From the NCBI GenBank assembly GCA_030323885.1, contig CM059194.1, forward strand, positions 30,545,367 to 30,609,366: a stretch of 64,000 nt of DNA, written 5' to 3'. Positions 43,603 to 54,702 of the stretch are shown one piece after another. Under the pieces are notes generated by a model, which was not told where the DNA came from, searched no databases, and saw nothing but the letters and a program-made list of their open reading frames with translations. The position numbers and the translations under genes are program-made. Each line of letters opens with the position of its first letter. Positions within the stretch are counted from its first letter, which is position 1. Source of the stretch: Branchipolynoe longqiensis (Eukaryota; Annelida; Polychaeta; Phyllodocida; Polynoidae).

Positions 43603-43917
43603 CAGACGGGATGGCCGAATGAGTTGAGCATCTGCTCCCGTTTTGGTAGATCATGGGATTCCAACCCATGGGTTCAAACTCTGGTCGAGTCAAACCAATG
43701 ACTTAAAAATGTATACTTGTCGCTTCCTAGCCAGGCGCTCTGCATTATTAGGATAGGGCAAGGCCTGATTGGCTCAGTGTTGGGATAATGTGACTGAGTG
43801 GGACATCAGGTCATGGGGCTGGTGGCCTGATCTCTTAGTTTGGCAGCACTATACAGTTTCCATATGTGCACACTTGTCTGACATTAGATGTTGCTAGGAA
43901 GTAAAACAAAAACAAGC
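43603..43917 (+). mobile_element. SINE family 2
   Basis: The head GGGATGGCCGAATGAGTTGA is the same subfamily as 14588-14921. A small insertion lies in the B-box region (GGGATTCCAACCC, then GGGTTCAAACTC). The GGATAATGTGACTGAGTGGG body and a shortened tail ending GACATTAGATGTTGC follow. Confidence 0.83.
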
Positions 43918-44067
43918 ATGAAGTAGGTGTGTTGTATACAAGAATGGTGACGGAGAGTCCCCCATTGCATGATATTTGCTGCGAATGGTCAGGTGACAGG
44001 ACGCTGAATGTGTCCATTGTCACGTGACACAAATACCAAGAGTCAACATACGTGAGTATAATCTGCC

Positions 44068-44416
44068 TTAAAGCTGCATAGTCCGATGAAAATATGAAAT
44101 TTTCAAAACAAAACAATCGTATGGATTTGATTCTACATATCAAACTTAAATACTGGTGCACTTATTAAGCATTTGTTGCCACGTAGACGGGAATACTGAG
44201 TCGATTTAATAGAATATGTTACTGCAGAAGAACTGTTGTCCAACTTTTGGCATTTTTGCCAGGACTAATTTTTATATGTTTCCACTTCGAATATCTCCAA
44301 AGTTAGCAATTTAAAACAAAAGTTGCTTGAAACTAAAGTAAGATAGATTTTAACGATCAACCTAATATATTTATCTCAGGAAATGACAGAAACTCAAAAC
44401 CAGCGGACTATGCAAC
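44068..44416. mobile_element. MITE P, complete
   Basis: The terminal inverted repeats are TTAAAGCTGCATAGTCCGAT and CGGACTATGCAACTTTA. Interior marks are CCAAAGTTAGCAATTTAAAA and GATTTTAACGATCAACC. It is about 349 bp and non-coding. Confidence 0.85.
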
Positions 44417-44979
44417 TTTACGTTAACTACACACTGCAAAGACTGCTCCCTCCTCTGGCACCGGTGCTAGTGCAACACCGTGTACACACTAGTTTCTTCT
44501 CTTCACTGATATGACCTAACATGTCTGCCGCTCTCAGTCTTACCCATTGTACCACCGTGAAAATTGTGGATGGCCCCTTGTCAAATGTGTGTAGGTAAAA
44601 GTGTAATCGTGACAGGCTTGCTATATTTGGCCATATCCTGTTGATGGCGCGCATGCGCACTGAGTAGCAGGATCAGCGGCTAGCGGTTACTGCAGCTGCT
44701 GGGGTTATTACCTTCCTGTCTCCCGAGGTCAAGCCGTCACTTCCGGTGCTGCTGCCAACGACGTTCAAGATGTATTCTTTGGGGGCCGGGGGGGGGGGGG
44801 CGTCTGAGGGAAAGAAAAAATAGTAATGTGTATCTGTGTCGACAGAACTGCTACTGAGTCTGGTTTCACAAAGCAACAGAAAATATTTATCTCAATCCAT
44901 GGGATAATGAGAACGCGTTATTAATGGGACTCGCAAGTTTATATATATAAATAAGTAATCGATATAGGGGAGTGGTTGA

Positions 44980-45144
44980 ATTGTATATATATATATACGA
45001 TCTATATAAGATGTAATATATATTATATAATATATATATAATATATATATAATATATATTAGTATGTCTTATATATACACATGTACTCATTCAATGCTCC
45101 CTTTGCATTCATACTCCAAATCTGCTTCACAGACAACCCACCCA

Positions 45145-45182
<38 letters not shown>

Positions 45183-45183
45183 A
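44980..45183. repeat. (TA)n and AT palindromic tracts
   Basis: Alternating TA stretches lie at about 44982-44998, 45014-45066 and 45144-45183. Similar pure tracts elsewhere are at 48438-48478, 48655-48690, 48742-48797, 51927-51968, 52408-52432 and 56658-56713. None is coding. Confidence 0.85.
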
Positions 45184-45347
45184 GCAGTTACTTCCATATA
45201 AATATATATGCTCCATAATGAAACTTGAGTGAGGCAGGAGGTCAGACTGAGGTTAGTGTGGTTGGGGTACCCGGAGAGACACCACTACTCATACTTGTCA
45301 TTATGTTAACCCCATGCATTATCTACAAGTAGTCACATGACGTCCAA

Positions 45348-45900
45348 AGCTGTGTTCACACATGCACTTTAAATCGATTCATATAAATCGACTTGCCTAG
45401 TTCGACGCACATTTGCTGTGTGAATGCGACGCTGTGTCGATTTAGGGCTGAATCGATTCATATAAATCGGTTCATGGAAACTACCTTCACGAGGTAGTTT
45501 ATATGAATCGATTTGGCTTGAGCGCGTCACGCACATGCGCAGTCGAGACCTTAGTTTGTTGACTTTCCAGTCGATCAAAAGTGCATATTATAGAATTTAG
45601 TCTATGCAACCGCTAGCTGTGCACAGATATTTTTTTCATCATTTATTTTTAGGGTTTCACTGCCCAGCAGAAGTTTTGACTGTTCCAAACCAATATGATT
45701 CAGTACATACAGATCTAGGTCGAACCCACTCTCTACTGGTGACGTCGACTAACCGAAAGTTGCGCTGGTTAGTATGGACTTGCTCATGTGCAGATATCGA
45801 TTTCCGGCTAAAAGTATTGCATGTGTGAACACGACACTAAATCGATTCATATAAATCGACTTGTCTAAGTCGACATAAAATTGTGTGTGTGAACACAGCT
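45348..45900. mobile_element. Foldback element with ATCGATTCATATAAATCG arms, CAA duplication
   Basis: The ends AGCTGTGTTCACACATGCAC and GTGTGTGAACACAGCT are inverted. CAA flanks at 45345-45347 and 45901-45903. The arms are rich in ATCGATTCATATAAATCGAC and its complement. The core (about 45600-45800) is homologous, in reverse, to the core of 56070-56644. Confidence 0.85.
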
Positions 45901-46109
45901 CAAGACGGTCATCTGGCAATGTGTATTACACATGGCTGAATACATCTGGATGTGGTTAATCTTGATCACTAAGCAAATATCTATAATTAAAGTACACTTA
46001 TTACAAAATCAAAATAAGGCAATTGCTAATTGTAACTGAAAATAACTTGACCCGGTATTTAGTTGTGTGTTGTTAGATATCCTGTATGAGCATACGCTAT
46101 CTAAGCTAC

Positions 46110-46490
46110 ATGTATCATACATCAACAGTGGTTAGGGCGACCTATATTTACCCAGATGGATTCGGTGGAGTCAACTATAACCCTATTATATTAATATATA
46201 TATATATATCATAAATCAACAGACGTTATGGTGACCTATATTTATTCAGATGGATTCGACGGAGTCAATTATAACCCTATTATATTAGAATATATGTCAT
46301 AAATCAACAGACGTTATGGTGACCTATATTTACTCAGATGGATTCGACGGTCGACGGAGTCAATTATAACCCTATTATATTAGAATATATATATATATAT
46401 ATATCATAAATCAACAGCCGTTATGGTGACCTATATTTACTCAGATTGATTGACAAAGTCAAGTATAACCTTATTATATTAGTATATATT
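46110..46490. repeat. Tandem repeat of about 90-105 bp, four copies
   Basis: Each unit has ATAAATCAACAGACGTTATG, GTGACCTATATTTACTCAGA, GGATTCGACGGAGTCAA and ATAACCCTATTATATTA, followed by a (TA) tract of variable length. Confidence 0.85.
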
Positions 46491-46499
46491 ATATATACA

Positions 46500-46678
46500 C
46501 AGTAAAACCTCTCTAACCGACCACCTCCACAGATCAACCACTCCCCTATAGCCATTACTGTATTTGGGTTCCAAACGATCACTCATAGAATATGATTGTA
46601 GCGATTAAAAAAACCTCCCTAAATGGACCATTTAAAGTGGGTCCCATTGTTGGTCGATTTAGAGGGGTTTTACTCTGT
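46500..46678. mobile_element. Pogo-like MITE
   Basis: CAGTAAAACCTCTCTAACCG at the left and CGATTTAGAGGGGTTTTACT at the right are inverted. The interior (ACCACCTCCACAGA, CCTCCCTAAATGGACC, GGTCCCATTGTTGG) is shared with 52159-52340. It is about 180 bp without a transposase. Confidence 0.82.
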
Positions 46679-47189
46679 GTGTGTATATATATATCTTTCT
46701 TCCCCTCAGTCTTTTAGTCAACGATTGGATATACTACAGTGAGCAGAAATAATAATTAATAATAATAATAATAATAATCAGACTACCCCTCCGTCTATTT
46801 ATATCCACATAATAAATTACAGATCCTATATATTTCTGTCCATAGCATGAGGGTTGTGAATAATGTTATAACTATAATCATCAAAGCGCAGACTTAATAC
46901 AGCGCCCTTACTAGCCGGAGCCATTCCAAAGCACTTTACAATAAAGGTATAGTAAATATGACATATTTACAAACCTGGTTAAACTGTGTTGAATGATGCA
47001 TGAATTTCATTTACCAACTAATGGAGTCTTTGGGTTAATGGGCCAAGACAGTCAGTCTACTTCACAAATTACAAAACTGCATTTTGCTGTCAATGGGGGA
47101 CCTCCGACTTTTTAGTTCAAATTCCTGCCGTTTGCGTCGCCACTGAACGAGTGGGCCTATTCGGCACACTGTCACACTGCAAACCCAAA

Positions 47190-47810
47190 GGCTATGAGCA
47201 ATCTTCATACAGAAGAAGTCAAATATCTCTAAAACCACAACACCTATAGACAAACCGCTTGGTATACATATAGAAAACATACAACGAATAGATTATATTA
47301 AATTTATAAGGTTATGGTTCTGTATTTCTATTAATTTTGAATAAAATAAACGTTTTGCACTGGGCGTACTGCCAAACTCAGTGCTTTGTCAATGGCCGTG
47401 AGCAATCTTCATACAGAAGAAGTCAAATATCTCTAAAACCACAACACCTACAGACAAACCGCTTGGTATACATATAGAAAACATACAACGAATAGATTAT
47501 ATTAAATTTATAAGGTTAGGGTTCTGTATTTCTATTAATTTTGAATAAAATAAACGTTTTGCACTGGGCGTACCGCCAAACTCAGTGCATTGTCAATGGC
47601 CGTGAGCAATCTTCATACAGAAGAAGTCAAATATCTCTAAAACCACAAGACCTAGAGACAAACCGCTTGGTATACATATAGAAAACATACAACGAATAGA
47701 TTATATAAAATTTCTAAGGTTAGGGTTCTGTATTTCTATTAATTTTGAATAAAATATACGTGTTGCACTTCGCGTACCGGCAAACTCAAAGCATTGTCAA
47801 TGACCGTGTA
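47190..47810. repeat. Tandem repeat of about 205 bp, three copies
   Basis: Units start GAGCAATCTTCATACAGAAG at 47193, 47399 and 47604. They contain CCGCTTGGTATACATATAGA, GGGTTCTGTATTTCTATTAA and GTTTTGCACTGGGCGTACC. The flanking 47060-47190 may hold a decayed start. Confidence 0.88.
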
Positions 47811-48445
47811 GGCCCACTGGTACCGACGCGCCACCAAGTGTCAGTAAATGAACTACGCAACATGTCCCCCATTGACAGAAACCTGACTATTTCAGATCCC
47901 CATGTAAATACATTTCAATGTAAACACATAAATGTGATTTAAATGTTGTTTTTATGACACAAAAGTGACAGATTTAAGGCCATTAACTTTCCACTATGAA
48001 TATGAACCGTTGCTGCTGATTTGCTGTTAAACCATCACCACTCAATCATCCATACTTCAGAAATGTGTCGTACTATTCTTTCGAATAGTCAAAGTGAGGC
48101 TGACAATGAATGTTATCCACAGACCTTTGAACAATAACAGCAATACAATCTATCCTATTGTCAATGTCCATAAGAAGTACGATTTATTGCTACTAACAAA
48201 TGCATCATCTGTATGGCGATATGATCTGAACCATAGAACTATATATCGTGTGTTCAACCAGATTGAGGCACATTTTGCAGGGTTGCCCATTTGTAGAAAC
48301 CGGAAGTAGAACCACAGGTAGTGAGCGGCGGTAATCAATAACGACAATATGTTCTTCTGGTGTTCAATATTTAGCTGCCTAAATAACTGGTTAAGCGGGT
48401 AAACTGTTAACTTTTGTTGTTCATGTACACGAATATATGAATATA

Positions 48446-48483
<38 letters not shown>

Positions 48484-48653
48484 TGGTGGAGCGAACCAGT
48501 AGAAAACTGGTGGAGTGTCAGAGAGGATGAACTGTGGAGACAGTTCAAGTTACTCCCGGCTAATTATACTATAATTGCTTATAGTTATACAGCACATCAC
48601 CTTCTACCCACATTATATATGCATAAACACACATACATATATATGCATTACGG

Positions 48654-48691
<38 letters not shown>

Positions 48692-48752
48692 ATAATGCAT
48701 ATATATGCAGCGCGGAATATGTGTGTGCATAATGTACAAACTATATATATAC

Positions 48753-48799
<47 letters not shown>

Positions 48800-49380
48800 T
48801 TGCGGAATAGACTCTGAATAGATTATTTCGATCACGAACCTTCCCTCTGATGAAGTAATATTGTGGGGAGAAGTTCACTTTGCGATGAGCTCTGTGGACA
48901 AGGTCTTACAGTTACAAAGGGTTGCTGCCACCACCTACCTAGCTGCCCTCTGGTGGTAATGCTAATAACTAATGCTCTGATTAGAAGCTCACTGCACGGT
49001 ATGACATACATCCATGAATTAATATAGGCGCTAACAATCTATAGTTTTTTTTTACTAAATGTATTTTATTCAGCGAATAATGTCTTTTGTCAGCGCCAGA
49101 GCACTGGTCTTCTGGCCGTTCATTACAATTTGTTGGTACATAAATGACAATATCAGTCGCAATAATAACCACATGAAAAACCTGTTCGATAATAGAAGCA
49201 TAATATAAATTGACTATTTGTCGTAATAGTAACTGCATGCAATTCCAGTTCAACATATGTATTATGCACTTGGTGAGCATGCATCAATAAATGTACAAGA
49301 TGACTCTAGAATTGTTAGTCTAAATAGTTAGTCTAAATTTTTCAACTGAATTAGTTATTGCTGGATGTTATTCTATGTGA
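47811..49380. other. Intergenic, no gene; (TA)n tracts
   Basis: Long TA tracts lie at 48438-48478, 48655-48690 and 48742-48797. CATAATGCATATATATGC-like palindromes lie between the last two. No protein domain is recognised. Confidence 0.5.
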
Positions 49381-49735
49381 TTAAAGTTGCATAGTCCGAT
49401 GGTTTTGAATTTCGGTATTTTTTATGAGATAAATATATTTGATCGATCACTAGTATCTACTTTACATTAGTTCAAAGTTACTTCTATTTTAAATGGTAAA
49501 CTTTTTAGATATTTTGAGTGCAAACATGGAAAATTAGTTTTGGCAAGCTTGCCAAAACTCTGACACCATAGACTTCTGCAGTAACAGGTTCTGTTAAATT
49601 GACTCAATATTGCCTTCTACACAGAAACAAATGCTTAATAAGTGCATCAGTATCTAAGTTAAATATGTCAAATCAAATCTAGATAATTGGTTTGGTTTTG
49701 AAAATTTGATATTTCATCGGACTATGCAGCTTTAA
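49381..49735. mobile_element. MITE P, complete
   Basis: It starts TTAAAGTTGCATAGTCCGAT and ends CATCGGACTATGCAGCTTTA. The interior includes TTTTAAATGGTAAACTTTTT, GGCAAGCTTGCCAAAACTCT and GCAGTAACAGGTTCTGTTAA. This is one of the best-preserved copies. Confidence 0.88.
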
Positions 49736-49756
49736 CGCCACGCACACTGAGAGCAG

Positions 49757-50697
49757 GGGCCATATGCAGGAGTCAGTGTTAGCGGGGTTTGGTGCTAGAG
49801 CCTATTACCGTTTAGCTATCACCGACGTCGGGAACTGTGTCAAGTCGTATGCAGGAGCGCGTAACACTTTCATTATAGCTAAACGTGAATTTATTTATAG
49901 ATTTGGGAAATCCCTCTGCGTCTGTACCCATATATTAGGCTTAAATATATTAAATGCTATCATATTTAACAGAATTAGATACGCAATAAGTGAGATTTGA
50001 TGAAATTAACCCTAAATTCGAAGCAATATTAACGCTGCCGCCGTAATGGCGGCGATATTAATAGTTATATTTTCGAATCGACGAACGTAAAGTAAACAAA
50101 TCGCCGCAGCCGCCGCTTTCCATAGCAGGTATAGCGAGTGCATTAGGCCCAAATCTATTCAATGCTGTCATATTTAACAGAATTAGATACGCAATAAGTG
50201 ACATTTTATGAAATTAACCCTAAATTCGAAGCAATATTAACGCTGCCGCCGTAACGGCGGCGATATTAATAGTTATATTTTCGATTCGACGAATGTACAG
50301 TCAACAAACTGCCGCCGCCGCTAGTATGGAAAGCGACGTCGATGCGGCGGCGGCGGCGATTTGTTTACTTTACATTAGTCGATTCGATTTGACAATATTA
50401 ACATCGCCGCCAATGCGGCGGCAGCATTAATATTGCTTCGGATTTAGGGTTAATTTAATGAAATTTCACTTATTGCGTATGTAATTCTGTTAAATATGAT
50501 AGCATTGAATAGATTTGGACACAACCTTACGCTAACACCACCCTTAAACGTCATATGAAATGGGGTTAGTGTCGCGGACCTTAAACGAACGGTGTTAGGC
50601 CTATCACTGACTCGTGCATACCGACTTTTCGGCGCTAAACCAGAAATCCCGTCTAAACACATTTTGGCTCGCTAACACTGACTCCTGCACATGGCCC
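49757..50697. mobile_element. Foldback element of 941 bp with GCC-rich palindromes, CAG duplication
   Basis: The ends GGGCCATATGCAGGAGTCAG and CTGACTCCTGCACATGGCCC are inverted, with CAG at 49754-49756 and 50698-50700. Inside, GCTGCCGCCGTAATGGCGGC-type blocks and TTAAATATGATAGCATTGAA/complement blocks recur in both orientations (about 49940-50130, 50145-50300, 50330-50520). It is non-coding. Confidence 0.85.
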
Positions 50698-50963
50698 CAG
50701 ACCTGGCAATCAGCATTAAGCCTTCACCTAGGTTCATACATTCTGCTGTCATGTATCATCATCGTCGAGTAGAGAATGTAAGTGTGTTGCTATAGGAGAG
50801 AGAACATGTAGCAGCATTAGCTTTATGTTACATATATTCAATTTCCTTGGTCTTGCTTCTACTGACCGGACATGTAATAATAAGTTTGAAGTGAGTGCAG
50901 AGAGACCGTTAGAGTCGGTTCCCAGTATGGGGGAAGCAGAGAGTGCCGGGTTACAAGGGGGCG

Positions 50964-51317
50964 TTAAAGTTGCTTAGTCTGATGAAAACATCACATTTAC
51001 GAAACCAAAACTTGTATCTAGATTTGATTATACATATTCAACTTAGACACTTGTGCATTTATTAAGCATTTGTTGCTGCATAGAAGGGCATAATAAGTCA
51101 ATTAATAGAAACCGTTCCTACTGAAGTCTAGGGTGTCAGAATTTTTGTGTGTTTGCCAACATCATTTTGGCATGTTTTGATGTCAAATATCTCCAAACTT
51201 AGTCATTTAAAATTAAAGTTACTTCAAACTAAAGTAAAGTAGATTATAACGATTAATATAATATATTTATCTCAGAAAATAGCAAAAACTCAAAAGCATC
51301 GGACTATGCAACTTTAA
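50964..51317. mobile_element. MITE P, complete
   Basis: TTAAAGTTGCTTAGTCTGAT starts it and ATCGGACTATGCAACTTTAA ends it. The interior matches the other copies (CCAAACTTAGTCATTTAAAA, GTAGATTATAACGATTAA). Confidence 0.85.
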
Positions 51318-51920
51318 GAGAATAAAGGGTGTTGGGAAGCGAGAGTTGTCTGTACAAGAACACCGACAAATATTAGGGACTATTCTTTATTTATATAGAC
51401 ATAATAAATTATATTATATATATATGCATATGTAGAAGGACAGCATGTGCCCAAGGATACACACATGTTGCTACCGAAAAACATGAGTGACTATTCTTTA
51501 TTTATATACACATAATAAAATGATATAGTATATATATATATATGCATATGTAGAATGACAGCATATGCCCATACATACACACATGTTGTCCATTGTTTTC
51601 AATTGCAGTGTGAATACGAATCTCAATGAGCATGAAGAACTTTGTTACCCAAAAGCACAGGCTCGGTATTGACATGTATTGGACAAGGAAATGTTCCAGA
51701 ACAGAAATACAAGTTTGTCAACAAAAAACTCAATATCTCACTTAGTGACCAGTGCTGCAAACATGACGTGCCCAGTGTAATATTGGTTGGTATGAATATC
51801 AGGAGTAGTTATTTATGTACTCGGCTGTCTGACATGATATATTCACACATATAGCACGTGTAGAAGGGTTTATGTGCTACATATATGTACAAAGGTGTAT
51901 GTGCATGTAGGCCTATACAA

Positions 51921-51969
<49 letters not shown>

Positions 51970-52001
51970 AGTTTGTAAGTATATATATACAAGTTATATA
52001 T

Positions 52002-52035
<34 letters not shown>

Positions 52036-52158
52036 GTGTGCATAGCATGAATATATATGGGTCCATACACATATATACTTGAACATATATATATATATAT
52101 ATGCTTAAATGCATATATCTATATCAATATGTGTATATGCGTATAATATATACATGTA
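51318..52158. other. Intergenic: direct repeat and (TA)n tracts
   Basis: GACTATTCTTTATTTATATA, then ATGCATATGTAGAA and ACACATGTTG, occurs at 51381-51471 and 51488-51589, a tandem pair of about 105 bp. Long (TA)n lies at 51927-51968 and 51998-52036. No gene is seen. Confidence 0.6.
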
Positions 52159-52340
52159 CAGTAACACCTCTCTAACCGACCACCTCCACAGACCGATCAC
52201 TCCCCTGCCTACATCGATCGCTTTTTGGGGTCCCAACAATACCACTGTAAACCATATTCTAGTGCCCTAAACTGACCACCTCCCTAAATGGATCACTTAA
52301 AGTCGGTCCCAAGGTCGGTCGATTTAGAGAGGTTTCACTG
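52159..52340. mobile_element. Pogo-like MITE with TA duplication
   Basis: CAGTAACACCTCTCTAACCG and CGATTTAGAGAGGTTTCACT are inverted ends, flanked by TA on both sides (52157-52158 and 52341-52342). The interior matches 46500-46678. Confidence 0.87.
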
Positions 52341-52827
52341 TATATACATAGATGTGCATATGATATACGTAAAGAATATACACACATGTGTATATATATG
52401 TGAAGATCTATATATATATATATATATATATATGTATTTATCCATATATAGTTATATACATATAATCCATGAAAAGTGATGATAACATATCTCACCTACG
52501 TTTCGAGGCAATAGGAATGTATCAAATGTACTCAAAGTAAATGGCGTCCCGGTCCTGATTAATTGTTTAGGATATATTCCTAACCTTTCCTCCATGTTGG
52601 CGACATCTTTAAGGTGGCATTGTTTCATTTCTGCGAACGCTGGTGCCAAACGCCGTGCATTTCCTGGTTGCTCTATTTAACGCCAGCCTTCGGTTTCAGT
52701 CACTTCACAATGATTGTTAAATTCGAACTCGAACGCCCAATTATCGCCGGAAGTGCAGGAATCTCGCGTTACATGATATTCCCGTGTAACGCGAGATTCC
52801 TGTTTCCGGTCATTAGGAATGAATTGA

Positions 52828-53724
52828 TTAAAATTGCATAGTCCGATGGTTTTGAGTTTCTCTCATTTTCTGAGATGAACATATTAGGTTGTTCATTATA
52901 ATCTACCTTACTTTTGTTTGAAGTAAATTTTATTTTAAATCGCTAACTTTTGAGATATTTGAAATGGAAACATGCTAAATTAATTTTGGCAAGCTTACCA
53001 AAACTCTACCACCATAGGCTTCTGCAGTAACAGGTTCTATTAATTGACTCAGTATCCCCTCGAATGTGACAACAAATGTTTAATAAGTGCATCAGTATCT
53101 AATACCCCAGTCACACGAGGCCTGCGTTTGCTTATGATCGATTTGCAACGTCAAAACGTCCTCCTTGCACCCTCCTTTCACCCTCATTAAGTGCTGTCGC
53201 CGCGAGGACGCCAACCTCCCGGCATCCATTTCAGAAATTTTGGATGCAAGGAGGTTGCAGGTGCTGCACGTGCAACCTCCTTGCATCCTGTTCTTGTGGC
53301 GCCATTCAAAATGGTTGGCGCCCTGGCGCCAACCTTGCACCAACCTCTTGGTTAGTGAGTTGCCGGTGACCTGGAGCCGATCTGGAGCCGATCTGGCGCC
53401 GATCTGGCACCAGGGCGCCGCCTTTCCCCAACCCGGCACCGCCCTGGTGCCTACCCGGTGTTGACCCACCGCCACACTGCCACTGACCCAGCGCCACCCT
53501 GCCACTAACCCAGCACCGCCCTGGTGCCACCCTGGCGCCTACCACATATTTGAATCAATGTATCAAATGGGACGCTGGGAGGTTGGCATCCTTTTGGGCG
53601 TGAGGAGGTTGGCAGCGAACACTGGCTCTCGTGTGACTGGGGTATAAGTTAGATATGTAGAATCAAATCTAGATAATTGTTTTGGTTTTGAACATTTTAG
53701 TTTTCATTGGACTATGCACCTTTA
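52828..53724. mobile_element. MITE P copy carrying an inserted foldback element
   Basis: The left end ATTAAAATTGCATAGTCCGA and right end CATTGGACTATGCACCTTTA frame it. The MITE reads continuously if 53103-53644 and one TAA are removed, from GCATCAGTATCTAA to GTTAGATATGTAG. Confidence 0.85.
53103..53644. mobile_element. Foldback element with GGTTGGCGCC-type arms, TAA duplication
   Basis: TACCCCAGTCACACGAGG and CTCGTGTGACTGGGGTA are perfect inverted ends, flanked by TAA at 53100-53102 and 53645-53647. The arms contain CAACCTCCTTGCATCC and its complement and GGCGCCGATCTGG units. An apparent 137-codon minus-strand frame here is a product of the repeats, not a gene. Confidence 0.88.
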
Positions 53725-54006
53725 TTTCAAGTGTCACATCATTCAGTAAGGGGACCATCCAAAGTTGTCCACATTTTTCAGTCGTACAAAGAATACTATT
53801 TTTCCAGACCCCCCCACCCCTTCTACTCCCCCCGCCCCCTCAAGTAGTAGGGACTACAAGCATTAATATTTTCAAATTTTTATGGTGTTTTTAAAGCTGG
53901 TATCAAGATATTATTAAATGGTATAACTCGTACTTGACTGACACCCCTCCCCCCTCCTGTCATATTCTTTGTGAAAATGTTGGACAGCCCCTAAGCAACC
54001 AACGTA

Positions 54007-54702
54007 ATAGGCCTGTCACACTACGATGTAACGAGCTAATGTGAGCCGACATAGGTGAATTTTGGTCATTACGTTGAGGTACGGCGGGTTACGTCATGCA
54101 TACATTAGGCAGACGTCGAGTTATGTCGAGATACGTCAGGTTATGTCAAGTTACACCAGCGCCTCAAGGTTTTGGACATGTCCAAAACTTTCGAGATAGC
54201 TCGACGTAAGACAATGTGTGGCTTATATATTAGCATAGGCTATGTATATGTTAGACATACGTTGAGTACGCTAGACATATGTTACACATATGGTATACAT
54301 ACATTGAACTACGTCAGGCGTAATTAAAGCCACAGAAACGTACAGTCCGCATATTGACAATGTATTGAAAACATACGCATAACGTACATCTAATGTATGT
54401 CTAACATATGTTTGCCGTTTCTCCACCGTGTTTTGATGTATTTAACGTATAAATGCGTACTTCTGGCAATCGAATAATGTATATAATGTTCACCGGCATT
54501 CTGCAAGCATTCCGTGACCGTTTCTTTAATGTTCTCAGGCGTTACCACTACGTTGGATCGACGTTTCGCGTATATCCACTATGTTGCACTGACGTCCAAC
54601 TTGGCCCTGAAACGCCGAGAATTGTGACGTATCTCAAGGTAAATAAGTGATTTCTACGTTCCCCACTCGCTGGCCCGTTATGTCGTAGTGTGACAGGACC
54701 AT
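54007..54702. mobile_element. Foldback element with ACGTTA/ACATACGTT arms
   Basis: The left end AGGCCTGTCACACTACGATG and right end TGTCGTAGTGTGACAGGACC are inverted, almost as in 1225-1794. TA flanks both sides (54005-54006, 54703-54704). The centre, at about 54165-54190, is GGTTTTGGACATGTCCAAAA, an almost perfect palindrome. The arms consist of CATACGTT- and ACGTCGAG-like motifs. Confidence 0.82.

Noticed and set aside
51809..52114. Tyr/Ile-rich open frames on both strands
   Set aside because: They are translations of (TA)n microsatellites.
53092..53505. 137-codon minus-strand open frame with Cys residues
   Set aside because: It lies across the repetitive arms of the foldback element 53103-53644 and has no domain.
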